This document shows positions 7,752 through 15,990 of a stretch of DNA of 38,688 nt, in pieces. The first letter of the stretch is position 1; each line of letters opens with the position of its first letter. Source of the DNA: Bermanella sp034112345 (GTDB taxonomy: Bacteria; Pseudomonadota; Gammaproteobacteria; Pseudomonadales; Oceanobacteraceae); NCBI GenBank assembly GCA_034112345.1, contig JAWUVN010000021.1, positions 1 to 38,688 on the forward strand, given 5' to 3'. Both the position numbers and the translations under genes were made by a program. Below the pieces are notes generated by a model. The model saw only the letters and a program-made list of their open reading frames with translations, was not told the DNA's origin and did not search any database.

Positions 7752-8825
7752 TTAGAAGCTGCGACCTTGAGATTGAACCCCATGCTCTTTGGCAAAATTA
7801 AGCATACGATTCAAGGAGACCATAGCCTTTTCTGCAACAGTATTGTCTATAGTGATTTCATTCAAACCTAACTCTAAGCACTCACTTAGGTTATCCAGCC
7901 CATTCATGGCCATCCAAGGGCAATGAGCACAGCTTTTACAGCTAGCACCCGAACCACCTGTTGGCGCCTCCATAAATAACTTACCCGGAGCAGCCTGTTG
8001 CATCTTATAAAAAATAGCCTTATCAGTAGCCACTATGAATGATTGATTATCCATAGTTTGTGCTGCTTTTATAATCTGCGATGTACTGCCAACCATATCA
8101 GCCAGCTTAACTACAGCTTCAGGAGACTCAGGGTGAACAAGAACAGCCGCGTCAGGGTAAACCTTCTTCAGGTCTTCTAACCCCTTAGCTTTGAATTCCT
8201 CATGCACAATACACGAACCATTCCACATCAGCATATCTGCGCCTGTCATACGCTGAATGTAATCCCCTAAGTGCTGATCAGGACCCCATATAATTTTTTC
8301 ACCCTGATCCATTAGGCTTTGCACAATTTCTAAAGCAATACTAGAGGTAACAACCCAGTCAGCTCGAGCTTTTACTTCGACCGAGGTGTTCGCATACACA
8401 ACCACTTTACGATCAGGATGTTTATCACAGAAAGCACTAAACTCATCAATAGGGCAGCCTATATCCAAAGAACACGTTGCTTCAAGTGTTGGCATTAGAA
8501 TGGTTTTTTCAGGACTAAGAATTTTAGAGGTTTCACCCATGAATTTAACGCCAGCAACTACCAAGGTGTTCGCTGGGTGATCACGGCCAAATCGAGCCAT
8601 TTCCAATGAATCTGCAACGCAACCACCAGTTTCATCAGCAAGAGCCTGCAAAACAGGGTCTGTATAATAATGAGCAACTAAAACCGCATTCTTTTCTTTT
8701 AGTAATTTTTTGATTTTTTCAACGTAGCTGCTTTTATCCGCATCATTCAATTCATTCAACACACCATAATCTAGGTGATTGCGGACTAAAGTATTAACGG
8801 CTTTATTGGCTTCGATGACTGTCAT
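7752..8825 (-). CDS. nadA: Quinolinate synthase NadA
   Basis: An iron-sulfur enzyme that condenses iminoaspartate with dihydroxyacetone phosphate to quinolinate in de novo NAD synthesis. 357 aa, the length of the long NadA class. Likely [4Fe-4S] ligands are Cys118 (LEATCSLDIGC), Cys205 (NGSC) and a cysteine in the C-terminal CKSCAHC motif (Cys296, 299, 302), matching the three-cysteine arrangement of E. coli NadA. AHYYTDP and GVKFMGE are conserved substrate-binding segments. The ribosome-binding site is weak. nadB and nadC are not in the window. The gene is monocistronic here, tail to tail with bepA. Confidence 0.97.
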   Translation of the reverse strand: MTVIEANKAVNTLVRNHLDYGVLNELNDADKSSYVEKIKKLLKEKNAVLVAHYYTDPVLQALADETGGCVADSLEMARFGRDHPANTLVVAGVKFMGETSKILSPEKTILMPTLEATCSLDIGCPIDEFSAFCDKHPDRKVVVYANTSVEVKARADWVVTSSIALEIVQSLMDQGEKIIWGPDQHLGDYIQRMTGADMLMWNGSCIVHEEFKAKGLEDLKKVYPDAAVLVHPESPEAVVKLADMVGSTSQIIKAAQTMDNQSFIVATDKAIFYKMQQAAPGKLFMEAPTGGSGASCKSCAHCPWMAMNGLDNLSECLELGLNEITIDNTVAEKAMVSLNRMLNFAKEHGVQSQGRSF

Positions 8826-8910
8826 AACGCGGTAAACTATCTGATAAACAATTTAAGATTTGAATTTTAACATCATTCAAACCCATGTCGGAAATTGAAT
8901 GCGCTAAAAC

Positions 8911-8943
8911 GAAAAAAGGCAGAGTAAAAACTCTGCCTTTTTA
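8911..8943 (-). terminator. Terminator of the tRNA-Lys operon
   Basis: On the minus strand an AGGCAGAG / CTCTGCCT hairpin with an A/T loop is followed by six T residues, 5 bp after the CCA end of the last tRNA-Lys. It ends the two-tRNA transcript just before nadA. The mirror-image A run also lets it work on the plus strand. Confidence 0.88.
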
Positions 8944-8947
8944 AATT

Positions 8948-9023
8948 TGGTGGGTCGTGCGGGATTCGAACCTGCGACCAATTGATTAAAAGTCAACTGC
9001 TCTACCAACTGAGCTAACGACCC
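8948..9023 (-). tRNA. tRNA-Lys (UUU), promoter-distal copy
   Basis: A 76-nt cloverleaf on the minus strand. The acceptor strand GGGTCGT pairs with the 3' strand, the anticodon loop CTTTTAA gives TTT, the T-arm carries GGTTCGAATCC, and CCA is encoded at 8950-8948. It is identical to the copy at 9132-9207 and is followed by a strong terminator. Confidence 0.97.
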
Positions 9024-9131
9024 AAATTTGATGCTGCGTATTATAGTGATAAAAAATATTAAGTCAACAATTTCAATCACTTACTGCGTTTTTTCTTTCC
9101 GGCTTTTTCACTAATCTATTTAAAGAATGAG

Positions 9132-9207
9132 TGGTGGGTCGTGCGGGATTCGAACCTGCGACCAATTGATTAAAAGTCAACTGCTCTACCAACTGAGCTA
9201 ACGACCC
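9132..9207 (-). tRNA. tRNA-Lys (UUU), promoter-proximal copy
   Basis: A 76-nt cloverleaf on the minus strand with anticodon TTT and encoded CCA, identical to the copy at 8948-9023. The 108-bp spacer between the copies holds no gene. In Pseudomonas relatives tRNA-Lys genes occupy the same place between the tol-pal operon and nadA. Confidence 0.97.
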
Positions 9208-9221
9208 CCCAAGCGGGCGCA

Positions 9222-9250
9222 AATATTACTATTTCTCAGATATAATACAA
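9222..9250 (-). promoter_or_regulatory. Putative sigma-70 promoter of the tRNA-Lys pair
   Basis: On the minus strand TTGTAT (-35) is separated by 17 bp from AATATT (-10). It is followed by a GC-rich discriminator (GCGCCCGC) before the tRNA, as expected of stringently controlled stable-RNA promoters. The boxes are read by eye. Confidence 0.5.
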
Positions 9251-9310
9251 CCCCTAAGTGCTTCTTTTTACAGATATTTTTAAAAATAACGTAAAAAAAG
9301 GCCTTAAACC

Positions 9311-10036
9311 CTAGTTCGTGTAGTTTTCTTTTAAATACTTTCGAGCAAAACGGGCTGTGGCAGAATCTGAGAACTGCTTAACCACTAAAGACAGGTAGCG
9401 CTTACCCTGAGCCAAATCACCTAAGCGATGCAAAACCACACCTAACTTATACATAGAGTCAGCTGTTTTTTGATGATTAGGGAATTGATTCACAACAATT
9501 GTAAATGCTTTACGAGCATCATCTAGCTTACCCTGATTATAATAAATCTGGCCAAGCCAATAATATCCATTAACAACTAATGGGTTTTTTGGGTATTCCT
9601 GCAAAAAACTATTAAAACCATTAGCGGCCTCTTCGAGTTTTTTATCTTTCATTAACTCAAATGCCACAGTATACAATTCTTTAGCCCTATCTTTTGAAGG
9701 CTGACCAGTAGACTGGTCACTCTTAACAGCCTGCGACAACCGCCTATCCAAATCCAAGTAACGCTCTTTCTGCTCCGTTTTAAGCTTATTAAGCTCGTGA
9801 CTCTGCTCCTCCACTACATTCTGTAGTTTTTGAAGCTCTTGCTTAAGCAAATCAATATCACTGAATAATATTTGAGCTGCCCCTGCTGATAAACCAGGAG
9901 CCTTAGGCGCAGCAGCCTGCTGTGTAGGCGATTGCTTCATCCCCCCCACAGAAGACCAGGTGTCAGCAAAAGAAGCACTCATAACCAACAACCCAGAAAG
10001 GGCTATTGGTAATGACTTGAATAGACCGTTATTCAT
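9311..10036 (-). CDS. cpoB: Tol-Pal system protein CpoB (YbgF)
   Basis: A periplasmic partner of TolA that coordinates PBP1B peptidoglycan synthesis with outer-membrane constriction. 241 aa. The signal peptide ends at SFA (about residue 24). Residues about 55-95 form the heptad-rich trimerisation coiled coil (LKQELQKLQN...HELNKL), and residues about 115-240 hold three TPR repeats (AKELYTVAFELMK, GYYWLGQIYYNQGK, MYKLGVVLHRLG). The start overlaps the pal stop (TAATG), so it is translationally coupled. No convincing hairpin terminator follows, only AAGGCC before a T run, and the tRNA-Lys promoter lies about 60 bp downstream. Confidence 0.95.
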   Translation of the reverse strand: MNNGLFKSLPIALSGLLVMSASFADTWSSVGGMKQSPTQQAAAPKAPGLSAGAAQILFSDIDLLKQELQKLQNVVEEQSHELNKLKTEQKERYLDLDRRLSQAVKSDQSTGQPSKDRAKELYTVAFELMKDKKLEEAANGFNSFLQEYPKNPLVVNGYYWLGQIYYNQGKLDDARKAFTIVVNQFPNHQKTADSMYKLGVVLHRLGDLAQGKRYLSLVVKQFSDSATARFARKYLKENYTN

Positions 10037-10563
10037 TACTTGTATTTGATCTCAGTACGACGGTTTTTAGACCATGTAGAGTCATCAGAACCGATCATTG
10101 CAGGACGTTCTTCACCAAAGCTTACATTTTCCATTTGGCTAGGGTTTGCACCCTGAACAATTAAGTAACGCTTAACAGTATTAGCACGACGCTCGCCTAA
10201 TGCAAGGTTGTACTCAACTGTTCCACGCTCATCACAGTGACCTTCAAGCACAACTTGAGCTTGAGGGTTAGCAACTAAGTATTCAGCATGTGCATTTAGC
10301 ACGTCTTTAAATTCAGGACGAATCTCTGAACGATCGTAACCAAAGTAGACCGTTGTTTGCTCCATCAAAGAGTTAACAGCCATTTCAGCTTGTTCTTCAG
10401 TTACAACATCAAGATCAGGTGAGCCTGGAACACCTTGAGTCTGGCTTTCTTCGACAGCTTCTGCACCAGTCATAGCTGCTTCATCTGTAGTACCGCCACT
10501 GCTTGCGCAACCAACGATAGCCAGAGACAAAAGAGATACTGCAAATAATTTATTTAATTCCAT
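10036..10563 (-). CDS. pal: Peptidoglycan-associated lipoprotein Pal
   Basis: An outer-membrane lipoprotein that binds diaminopimelate in peptidoglycan and TolB. 175 aa. The signal peptide ends in lipobox IVGC (Cys19). A low-complexity acidic linker follows, then an OmpA-like domain (about residues 65-175) with TVYFGYDRSEI, the peptidoglycan-binding signature VVLEGHCDERGT...LGERRA, and the terminal RRTEIKY. All key residues of the family are present. It lies 40 bp downstream of tolB and overlaps the cpoB start by one base. Confidence 0.97.
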   Translation of the reverse strand: MELNKLFAVSLLSLAIVGCASSGGTTDEAAMTGAEAVEESQTQGVPGSPDLDVVTEEQAEMAVNSLMEQTTVYFGYDRSEIRPEFKDVLNAHAEYLVANPQAQVVLEGHCDERGTVEYNLALGERRANTVKRYLIVQGANPSQMENVSFGEERPAMIGSDDSTWSKNRRTEIKYK

Positions 10564-10603
10564 CTTACTTTACCTTATTTTTTATCAATAATAATTTTTA
10601 TAG

Positions 10604-11887
10604 TTAATCTAAATACGGGCCCCATGCGGGCTCTCTAACATCGCCATTTTTTGACGGTACTAAGAACTTCACATCTCCAGCAACTGACACGGCGGCCAAT
10701 ATACTACGGTTATTATATTTTGCTGCATACATTACCATAACTCCATTAGGAGAAACACTAGGGGACTCATCCAGTTCTGTGTCCGACGTCAAGGTCTGTA
10801 AAAGTCCTCTCACTAAATCCAAGGAAGCGATGCGAAATGGCGCACCTTTTTTAGCCTGATGCACCAAAACTAGGAATCGACCGTCTTGCGCCAACCTGGC
10901 CCTAGCATTATAACTGCCCTCAAATGTTAAGCGCTCGACATAACCACTACTCAAAGTAACCCTGTAAATTTGAGGATTACCACTACGACCACTGGTAAAG
11001 ATAATGTGATCGCCATCAGGCATCCAATTAGGCTCGGTATCAATTGCATAATGATTGGTTACACGAGTCCAATGCCGAGTCGCCAAATCAATAATATAAA
11101 TTTCTGGATTGCCATCTTTTGATAATACTAACGCCAGTTTTTTACCATCTGGTGAAAAAGAAGGCGCACTATTAATGCCCTTATTCGCACTCACTAGCTG
11201 TTTTTTACCTGTCACAAGGTCTTGTACATAAACTTTACTGCCAGAATCTTCTAGCATCACATACGCAAGACGCTTTCCATCAGGTGACCAAGTAGGCGAA
11301 AAGATCGAATACTTACTGCTTAATACAACCTTTTCTCTTGCCCCATCGCTGTCCGCTATGGATAAATTAAATTTTGTTCTTTTTGAATTTGTAGTCACAT
11401 AAGCAATTTTAGTAGAAAACGCACCTCGAATGCCTGTTAGCTGCTCATATATCGCGTCACTGACTCTGTGAGCAATATCTCTTAACTGAGATTCTGTGCC
11501 TTTAAGCGATTGAGTCAGCAGCTCTTTTTCATTAAATACATCAAATAATTGATAACGCACTTGATATTGTTGATTAGGAAGTGCAGAAATGGTTCCTATC
11601 ACGACATATTCTTGTTTCAACAAACGCCAATCAGTGAAATATATATCGTCTTCAGATTGAGGCTGGCTCAACATATCGTCAGGCTCTAGCAGTGAAAAAT
11701 GCCCACTGCGCTCTAAATCCGTTCGAACTATTTCGTCAACACTGTCTTTTGCAGAGCCTTCGAATTTAAAAGGCACCACTGAAATGGGAATAGACGATGC
11801 AATCCCTTGAGTAATCTCAATCGTCAATTCTGCCTGTGCACTGACGCACAAGCTCATTAGCAAAAAGGATAAATACCGTTTCATCAT
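10604..11887 (-). CDS. tolB: Tol-Pal translocation protein TolB
   Basis: A periplasmic protein that shuttles between Pal and TolA. 427 aa, the normal length. The signal peptide is cleaved after AQA (about residue 19). The N-terminal anticodon-binding-like domain spans about residues 25-155. The C-terminal six-bladed beta-propeller runs from about 160 to the end, with repeated blade motifs such as SPTWSPDGKRLAY, APSFSPDGKKLAL and EPNWMPDGDHIIF. The start overlaps the tolA stop by four bases (ATGA). Part of the tolQRAB-pal-cpoB operon. Confidence 0.97.
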   Translation of the reverse strand: MMKRYLSFLLMSLCVSAQAELTIEITQGIASSIPISVVPFKFEGSAKDSVDEIVRTDLERSGHFSLLEPDDMLSQPQSEDDIYFTDWRLLKQEYVVIGTISALPNQQYQVRYQLFDVFNEKELLTQSLKGTESQLRDIAHRVSDAIYEQLTGIRGAFSTKIAYVTTNSKRTKFNLSIADSDGAREKVVLSSKYSIFSPTWSPDGKRLAYVMLEDSGSKVYVQDLVTGKKQLVSANKGINSAPSFSPDGKKLALVLSKDGNPEIYIIDLATRHWTRVTNHYAIDTEPNWMPDGDHIIFTSGRSGNPQIYRVTLSSGYVERLTFEGSYNARARLAQDGRFLVLVHQAKKGAPFRIASLDLVRGLLQTLTSDTELDESPSVSPNGVMVMYAAKYNNRSILAAVSVAGDVKFLVPSKNGDVREPAWGPYLD

Positions 11888-12618
11888 AATCTTGCATTTT
11901 CCGGTTTAAGTTTGATTAAAAATTTTCTAAATTGTTCTTCAAATAAAATAGAATCTTGCGGCACAGGGAACCTGCCCACCTTCCATACAGCTTGCTCAGC
12001 ACTTCGGTCAAGCGCGCCATTACCACTGGATTCAACAACCTGAACCTCAGTAACCTCTCCAGTCGGAACCATAAAGATCCTTAGTAGTACCACTTGATCA
12101 TGCTGTGCACTTGGAGGAAACCGCCACACACTTTGAATCAATGCTTTAATTTGACTTGCGTGGCTTGCTATTGCGGCTTGATCCTTTTCAGCTTGGCGCG
12201 CCTGAACTTCTTCATTTAATAGTTCATTCAGATTCATAAGCGCTTCTTCTTCCTCTAGGGCCTGACTAAGGTCCGCGCCTGGCAAGGGTAAAGGGGCTTG
12301 TTTTATGGGCTTTGGCTTATCTTTAACCTTTGGCTTAGCCGCTGGCTTTTTAACCTTATCAATGACTTTTGGTTTAGGCTTTTTAGCTTTAACGACCGGT
12401 TTAGAGGGTTTCTTTTTGACAGGCTTTTTGACTGTTTTAGGTTTGGGCTTGTCAATATGGATGATTTTTGCCGATATGTGCTTAGGCACTTTAACAATCG
12501 AGACTTCACTCTGAATCCAATTAACAGAAACCGAAACCAATATCGCGACCACAATCAAGGTGGCAGCAATCACTGGCAAAGAGAAACTTCGAGGGTCGCT
12601 TACAGGTAAAAACTGCAT
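11884..12618 (-). CDS. tolA: TolA, Tol-Pal energy-transducing protein (short domain II)
   Basis: An inner-membrane protein that couples TolQR proton flow to TolB-Pal. 244 aa from the start used here (ATG 12618, one base after the tolR stop with AGG eight bases ahead); the frame extends to 12660 inside tolR. Layout: a cytoplasmic N-terminus, one membrane helix at about residues 15-36, a Lys/Pro-rich linker at about 50-110 (KPKPK, KKPVKKKP, KPAAKPK), a Glu-rich helix at about 115-145, and the C-terminal TolA domain III at about 150-244 (IQSVWRFPP, LDRSAEQAVWKVGRFPVP). E. coli TolA has 421 aa with a long Ala/Lys/Glu helix. The linker here is short and TonB-like. Confidence 0.95.
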   Translation of the reverse strand: MQFLPVSDPRSFSLPVIAATLIVVAILVSVSVNWIQSEVSIVKVPKHISAKIIHIDKPKPKTVKKPVKKKPSKPVVKAKKPKPKVIDKVKKPAAKPKVKDKPKPIKQAPLPLPGADLSQALEEEEALMNLNELLNEEVQARQAEKDQAAIASHASQIKALIQSVWRFPPSAQHDQVVLLRIFMVPTGEVTEVQVVESSGNGALDRSAEQAVWKVGRFPVPQDSILFEEQFRKFLIKLKPENARL

Positions 12619-12619
12619 A

Positions 12620-13051
12620 CTACTTACCTGTAGTTTGAGGTGCTTCGGTAACCAGTCCAACGCTGATCGCTCCTGCTGCTTGTAGGGTCGTCATCAAATC
12701 GATTACTTTGCCGTACGACACATCCTTGTCGCCTCGCACCATCACATCAGTTTGAGGTTGAAGCTTTAATATTTTTGAAACAAAGCGCTGTACGTATTCT
12801 AGGTTTGCAGCTGCGTCTTCATCCCGACCACGTTCAATTACATAATGCCCAGCCTTAGTAATCGAGATGATTAGCGGCTCTTCTTTTTTAGGTGTTTTGA
12901 GTGGCTCACTGGCTGCTTGTGGTAGATCAACCTTTACACCCTGATTCAACACTGGTGCCGTAATCATAAAAATAACCATCAATACCAACATAACGTCGAT
13001 ATATGGCACCACATTCATTTCGGCTATAGGACGACGCTTTACTCTAGCCAT
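12620..13051 (-). CDS. tolR: TolR, Tol-Pal inner-membrane proton-channel subunit
   Basis: An ExbD/TolR family protein of 143 aa. A short basic N-terminus (ARVKRRP) is followed by one membrane helix at about residues 17-35 that contains the essential proton-path aspartate in YIDVMLVLMVIFM. The periplasmic domain ends in LMTTLQAAGAISVGLVTE. It forms the stator with TolQ and transmits force to TolA. The start overlaps the tolQ stop by eight bases, and the stop is one base from the tolA start. Confidence 0.96.
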   Translation of the reverse strand: MARVKRRPIAEMNVVPYIDVMLVLMVIFMITAPVLNQGVKVDLPQAASEPLKTPKKEEPLIISITKAGHYVIERGRDEDAAANLEYVQRFVSKILKLQPQTDVMVRGDKDVSYGKVIDLMTTLQAAGAISVGLVTEAPQTTGK

Positions 13052-13766
13052 TAGTATCAGTCACCGTTTGAGTGGGTGCAGAAGCTGGCTTTGTTTTTTT
13101 ATACACTTGGCGATGCAGGACACTTATAAATTCTTCGCTAAACGTCTCATAATTGGTCACTACTTGATCAAGTTTGGTTGTGAATCGATTATAAAAAATC
13201 ACTGCTGGAATCGCAGCAAACAAACCAATCGCCGTTGCAATTAGTGCTTCTGCAATACCCGGAGCAACCGTAGCAAGCGTGGCTTGATGCACATTTGCCA
13301 AGCCTCTAAAACTGTTCATGATGCCCCATACTGTTCCAAATAAACCAATATAAGGACTGGTCGAACCCACTGTTGCTAAAAATGATAAGTGATTTTCGAG
13401 TAATTCTGATTCTCGTGTGGTGGCCACGCGCATGGCACGCTGAGTACCTTCCATAATGGAATCTGGGTCGGCACTGCTTTGCTGACGTAAGCGACTAAAC
13501 TCGCGAAAGCCCGCTGCAAATATATTCTCTACGCCAAAAGCAGGCGGCTCTTGGTTAATTTCGCGATACAACTGGCTTAAATCCATACCAGACCAAAAGC
13601 GGTCTTCAAAATTCATGTAACTTGATCTGGCTGCACTTAACACTCGTTGGCGCTGAACAATCACAACCCAGGATGCAAAAACAGCCGCCATTAATACCAG
13701 CATTACACCTTTTACAACCCAGCTGGCATTTGCCACCAGTGACCATAAAGTCATGGATTCATTCAC
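13044..13766 (-). CDS. tolQ: TolQ, Tol-Pal inner-membrane proton-channel subunit
   Basis: A MotA/TolQ/ExbB family protein of 240 aa with three membrane helices: about residues 15-38, 130-155 (TSPYIGLFGTVWGIM) and 170-195 (GIAEALIATAIGLFAAIPAVIFYN). The last two carry the conserved Thr and small residues that line the proton path. A large cytoplasmic loop lies between helices 1 and 2. GGAG-type spacing upstream (ATACGTGTGA region, moderate) and position 32 bp after ybgC fit the classical operon. Confidence 0.97.
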   Translation of the reverse strand: MNESMTLWSLVANASWVVKGVMLVLMAAVFASWVVIVQRQRVLSAARSSYMNFEDRFWSGMDLSQLYREINQEPPAFGVENIFAAGFREFSRLRQQSSADPDSIMEGTQRAMRVATTRESELLENHLSFLATVGSTSPYIGLFGTVWGIMNSFRGLANVHQATLATVAPGIAEALIATAIGLFAAIPAVIFYNRFTTKLDQVVTNYETFSEEFISVLHRQVYKKTKPASAPTQTVTDTNG

Positions 13767-13798
13767 ACGTATCTCCTTTATTTACTTCTTCAATGCAC

Positions 13799-14197
13799 TT
13801 AAACATCAAAAGCATTAATAATTTTGGCCGGTATCGCGGCTGGCTTCATCGTACTGCTATTTAAACATGCAATGGTGACTTCAGCCGATAATTTTTTAGT
13901 CTCGCCACACATAATAACTTGCTGCATGATCAGCGACGCTTTCTTCATTTTTTCGATTCTAACATGAACAATAAGTTCATCATCTAAACATGCAGGATTA
14001 ATCCATTTAATATTCATGTTTCGAACAACAAAAACAATACCCTGCTGTTGTAATTCAGATTGATTAAACCCTAAATTTCTTAACCATTCCGTGCGGGCCC
14101 GCTCAAGAAAATGCAAATAACGGGCATGATAAACAATTCCGCCTGCATCCGTATCTTCAAAATACACTCGAATTGGCCAGATAAATGAATCACTCAT
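13799..14197 (-). CDS. ybgC: YbgC-type acyl-CoA thioesterase of the tol-pal operon
   Basis: A 132-aa hot-dog-fold thioesterase. The signature FEDTDAGGIVYHARYLHFLERARTEW is split here as FEDTDAGG (residues 13-20, catalytic Asp), VYHARYL and ERARTEW, exactly as in YbgC. It hydrolyses short-chain acyl-CoA or acyl-ACP intermediates in the cytoplasm and is the customary first gene of the tol-pal operon. Its role in phospholipid metabolism is suggested, not proven. It is 17 bp downstream of ruvB, so ruv and tol genes may share transcripts. Confidence 0.94.
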   Translation of the reverse strand: MSDSFIWPIRVYFEDTDAGGIVYHARYLHFLERARTEWLRNLGFNQSELQQQGIVFVVRNMNIKWINPACLDDELIVHVRIEKMKKASLIMQQVIMCGETKKLSAEVTIACLNSSTMKPAAIPAKIINAFDV

Positions 14198-14214
14198 AGG
14201 AATAGTCCTAGAAC

Positions 14215-15237
14215 TTAATCTTTTTCAGGTTTAGGGGGTAGGCCAAAATGGGTATACGCATGCTCCGTAACTACACGCCCTCTTGGTGTTCGCATCATAA
14301 AACCTTGCTGTATTAAGTAAGGTTCTAGTACGTCTTCAATGGTATCTCGCTCTTCACTTATGGCTGCGGCTAACGAATCAACCCCGACAGGTCCGCCACC
14401 AAATTTTTCAATCATGGCCAATAATAAGCGTCGATCCATATGGTCTAAACCATGGGTATCAACATGCAACATGTTAAGCGCTAAGTCGGCCATTTCTTGA
14501 GTAACATCACCACTGCCTTTTACTTCAGCGTAATCTCTTACACGCCTTAACAAACGATTGGCAATTCGAGGAGTGCCACGAGATCGCATAGCCACTTCTT
14601 TAGACCCTTCATCGTCTATTGATACATCCAATAGACCCGCACTGCGACTCACAATACCCGTTAGGTCTTTAACATTATAAAACTCAAGACGCTGCACGAT
14701 TCCAAAGCGGTCACGTAAGGGGGCTGTTAATAAACCCGCACGAGTAGTGGCACCCACTAGCGTAAAAGAAGGGAGATCTATTTTTAAAGATCGTGCAGCA
14801 GGCCCCTCACCTACCATGATATCTAACTGATAATCTTCCATTGCAGGGTAAAGAATTTCTTCAATGGCAGGGCTTAATCGATGAATTTCATCAATAAATA
14901 AAACATCCCCATCTTCTAAATTGGTAAGCATGGCAGCCAGATCACCGGCCTTTTCTAATACAGGGCCAGAGGTCGATTTAATATTGGCGCCCAATTCATT
15001 TGCAATAATATTGGCTAACGTGGTTTTACCCAGCCCTGGAGGGCCAAAGATTAACGTGTGATCCAATGATTCTTTGCGAGCTTTTGCTGCACCTATAAAA
15101 ATCTCCATTTGCTCACGCACCGCAGGCTGACCTTCATAGTCTGCTAGTAGCGTAGGGCGAATGGCCCTATCGATAGGGGTTTCTTGTGGCACAAGTTCTG
15201 GTTTCTCAGCACTGACAAAACGATCACTTTCAATCAT
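14215..15237 (-). CDS. ruvB: Holliday junction branch-migration ATPase RuvB
   Basis: An AAA+ motor that drives RuvA-bound Holliday junction migration. 340 aa. The Walker A motif GPPGLGKTT puts the nucleotide-binding lysine at 71. Walker B is IDEIHR with Asp116 and Glu117. The sensor 1 region GATTRAG, the arginine finger in LRDRFG and the C-terminal winged helix with TPRGR are all present. It follows ruvA after a 57-bp gap. Confidence 0.98.
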   Translation of the reverse strand: MIESDRFVSAEKPELVPQETPIDRAIRPTLLADYEGQPAVREQMEIFIGAAKARKESLDHTLIFGPPGLGKTTLANIIANELGANIKSTSGPVLEKAGDLAAMLTNLEDGDVLFIDEIHRLSPAIEEILYPAMEDYQLDIMVGEGPAARSLKIDLPSFTLVGATTRAGLLTAPLRDRFGIVQRLEFYNVKDLTGIVSRSAGLLDVSIDDEGSKEVAMRSRGTPRIANRLLRRVRDYAEVKGSGDVTQEMADLALNMLHVDTHGLDHMDRRLLLAMIEKFGGGPVGVDSLAAAISEERDTIEDVLEPYLIQQGFMMRTPRGRVVTEHAYTHFGLPPKPEKD

Positions 15238-15294
15238 GGAAATACTCTATTCAAAAACGTGCTTGGTAAATACAACTCTTATTAAAATTGCTTG

Positions 15295-15906
15295 CTACTG
15301 CTTCAACATGCCTTTAAGCGCAAAACGAATCAGGTCTTCGGCACCTTTTACAGGCTCTTTTATGGCCGCAATGGATTTAGCGGCCTCTGTCGGTTTATAC
15401 CCTAACGCAATCAGTGCTCCTTCAGCTTCCATGATCCACTGATCTAACGAAGCTGGCCCTGGATTAGCCGTCGCCATCATCGGTAACTCAGCATCTATGT
15501 GCCACTCTTTCAGGCGGTCTTTCATTTCAACCACCAAACGCTCGGCGGTTTTTTTACCAATACCCGGTATGCGCACCAAGGCAGCAGAGTCGCCTTCAAG
15601 TACACTTCTAACAAAGTTATCAGCTTCGATTCCCGATAAAATTGAAAGAGCCAACTTAGGCCCCACACCAGAAACCTTAATCAATGCACGAAACAGCTTT
15701 CGCTGCTGCTTATCAGAAAACCCAAATAAAACCTGTGCATCTTCTCGCACAACAAAATGAGTATGTAGGGTGACCTGCTGACCTAACGCTGGCAAGTTAT
15801 AGATAGATGTCATGGGGGCTAGCACTTCGTAGCCTATACCATTCACATCAATAAGGAGTTCTGGGGATTGCTTTTCAAGCAAAGTGCCTGTGATTCGACC
15901 GATCAT
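15295..15906 (-). CDS. ruvA: Holliday junction DNA helicase subunit RuvA
   Basis: 203 aa with the three RuvA domains. The N-terminal OB fold (about 1-62) starts MIGRITGTL. Tandem helix-hairpin-helix motifs (about 70-145) include VSGVGPKLALSILSG and IPGIGKKTAERLV, which contact the junction. The C-terminal UBA-like domain III (about 160-203), which binds RuvB, contains ALIALGYKPTEAAKSI. Second gene of ruvCAB, 84 bp after ruvC. No LexA-type box is visible upstream of it. Confidence 0.98.
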   Translation of the reverse strand: MIGRITGTLLEKQSPELLIDVNGIGYEVLAPMTSIYNLPALGQQVTLHTHFVVREDAQVLFGFSDKQQRKLFRALIKVSGVGPKLALSILSGIEADNFVRSVLEGDSAALVRIPGIGKKTAERLVVEMKDRLKEWHIDAELPMMATANPGPASLDQWIMEAEGALIALGYKPTEAAKSIAAIKEPVKGAEDLIRFALKGMLKQ

Positions 15907-15990
15907 AATTTAATCACTTATCATTAAAGTACTGTAAATATAGCCAGTAGAATACCCAAACCTACGCCGAATGGCTAGTAGAGGGGTTTT

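Noticed and set aside
12298..12609. Long plus- and minus-strand frames opposite tolA
   Set aside because: They are shadows of the Lys/Pro-rich repeats of tolA, with no ribosome-binding site and unnatural Phe/Leu/Arg composition.
13622..13864. 80-aa plus-strand frame over the tolQ start
   Set aside because: Antisense to the tolQ 5' end and the ybgC 3' end with no coding signs.
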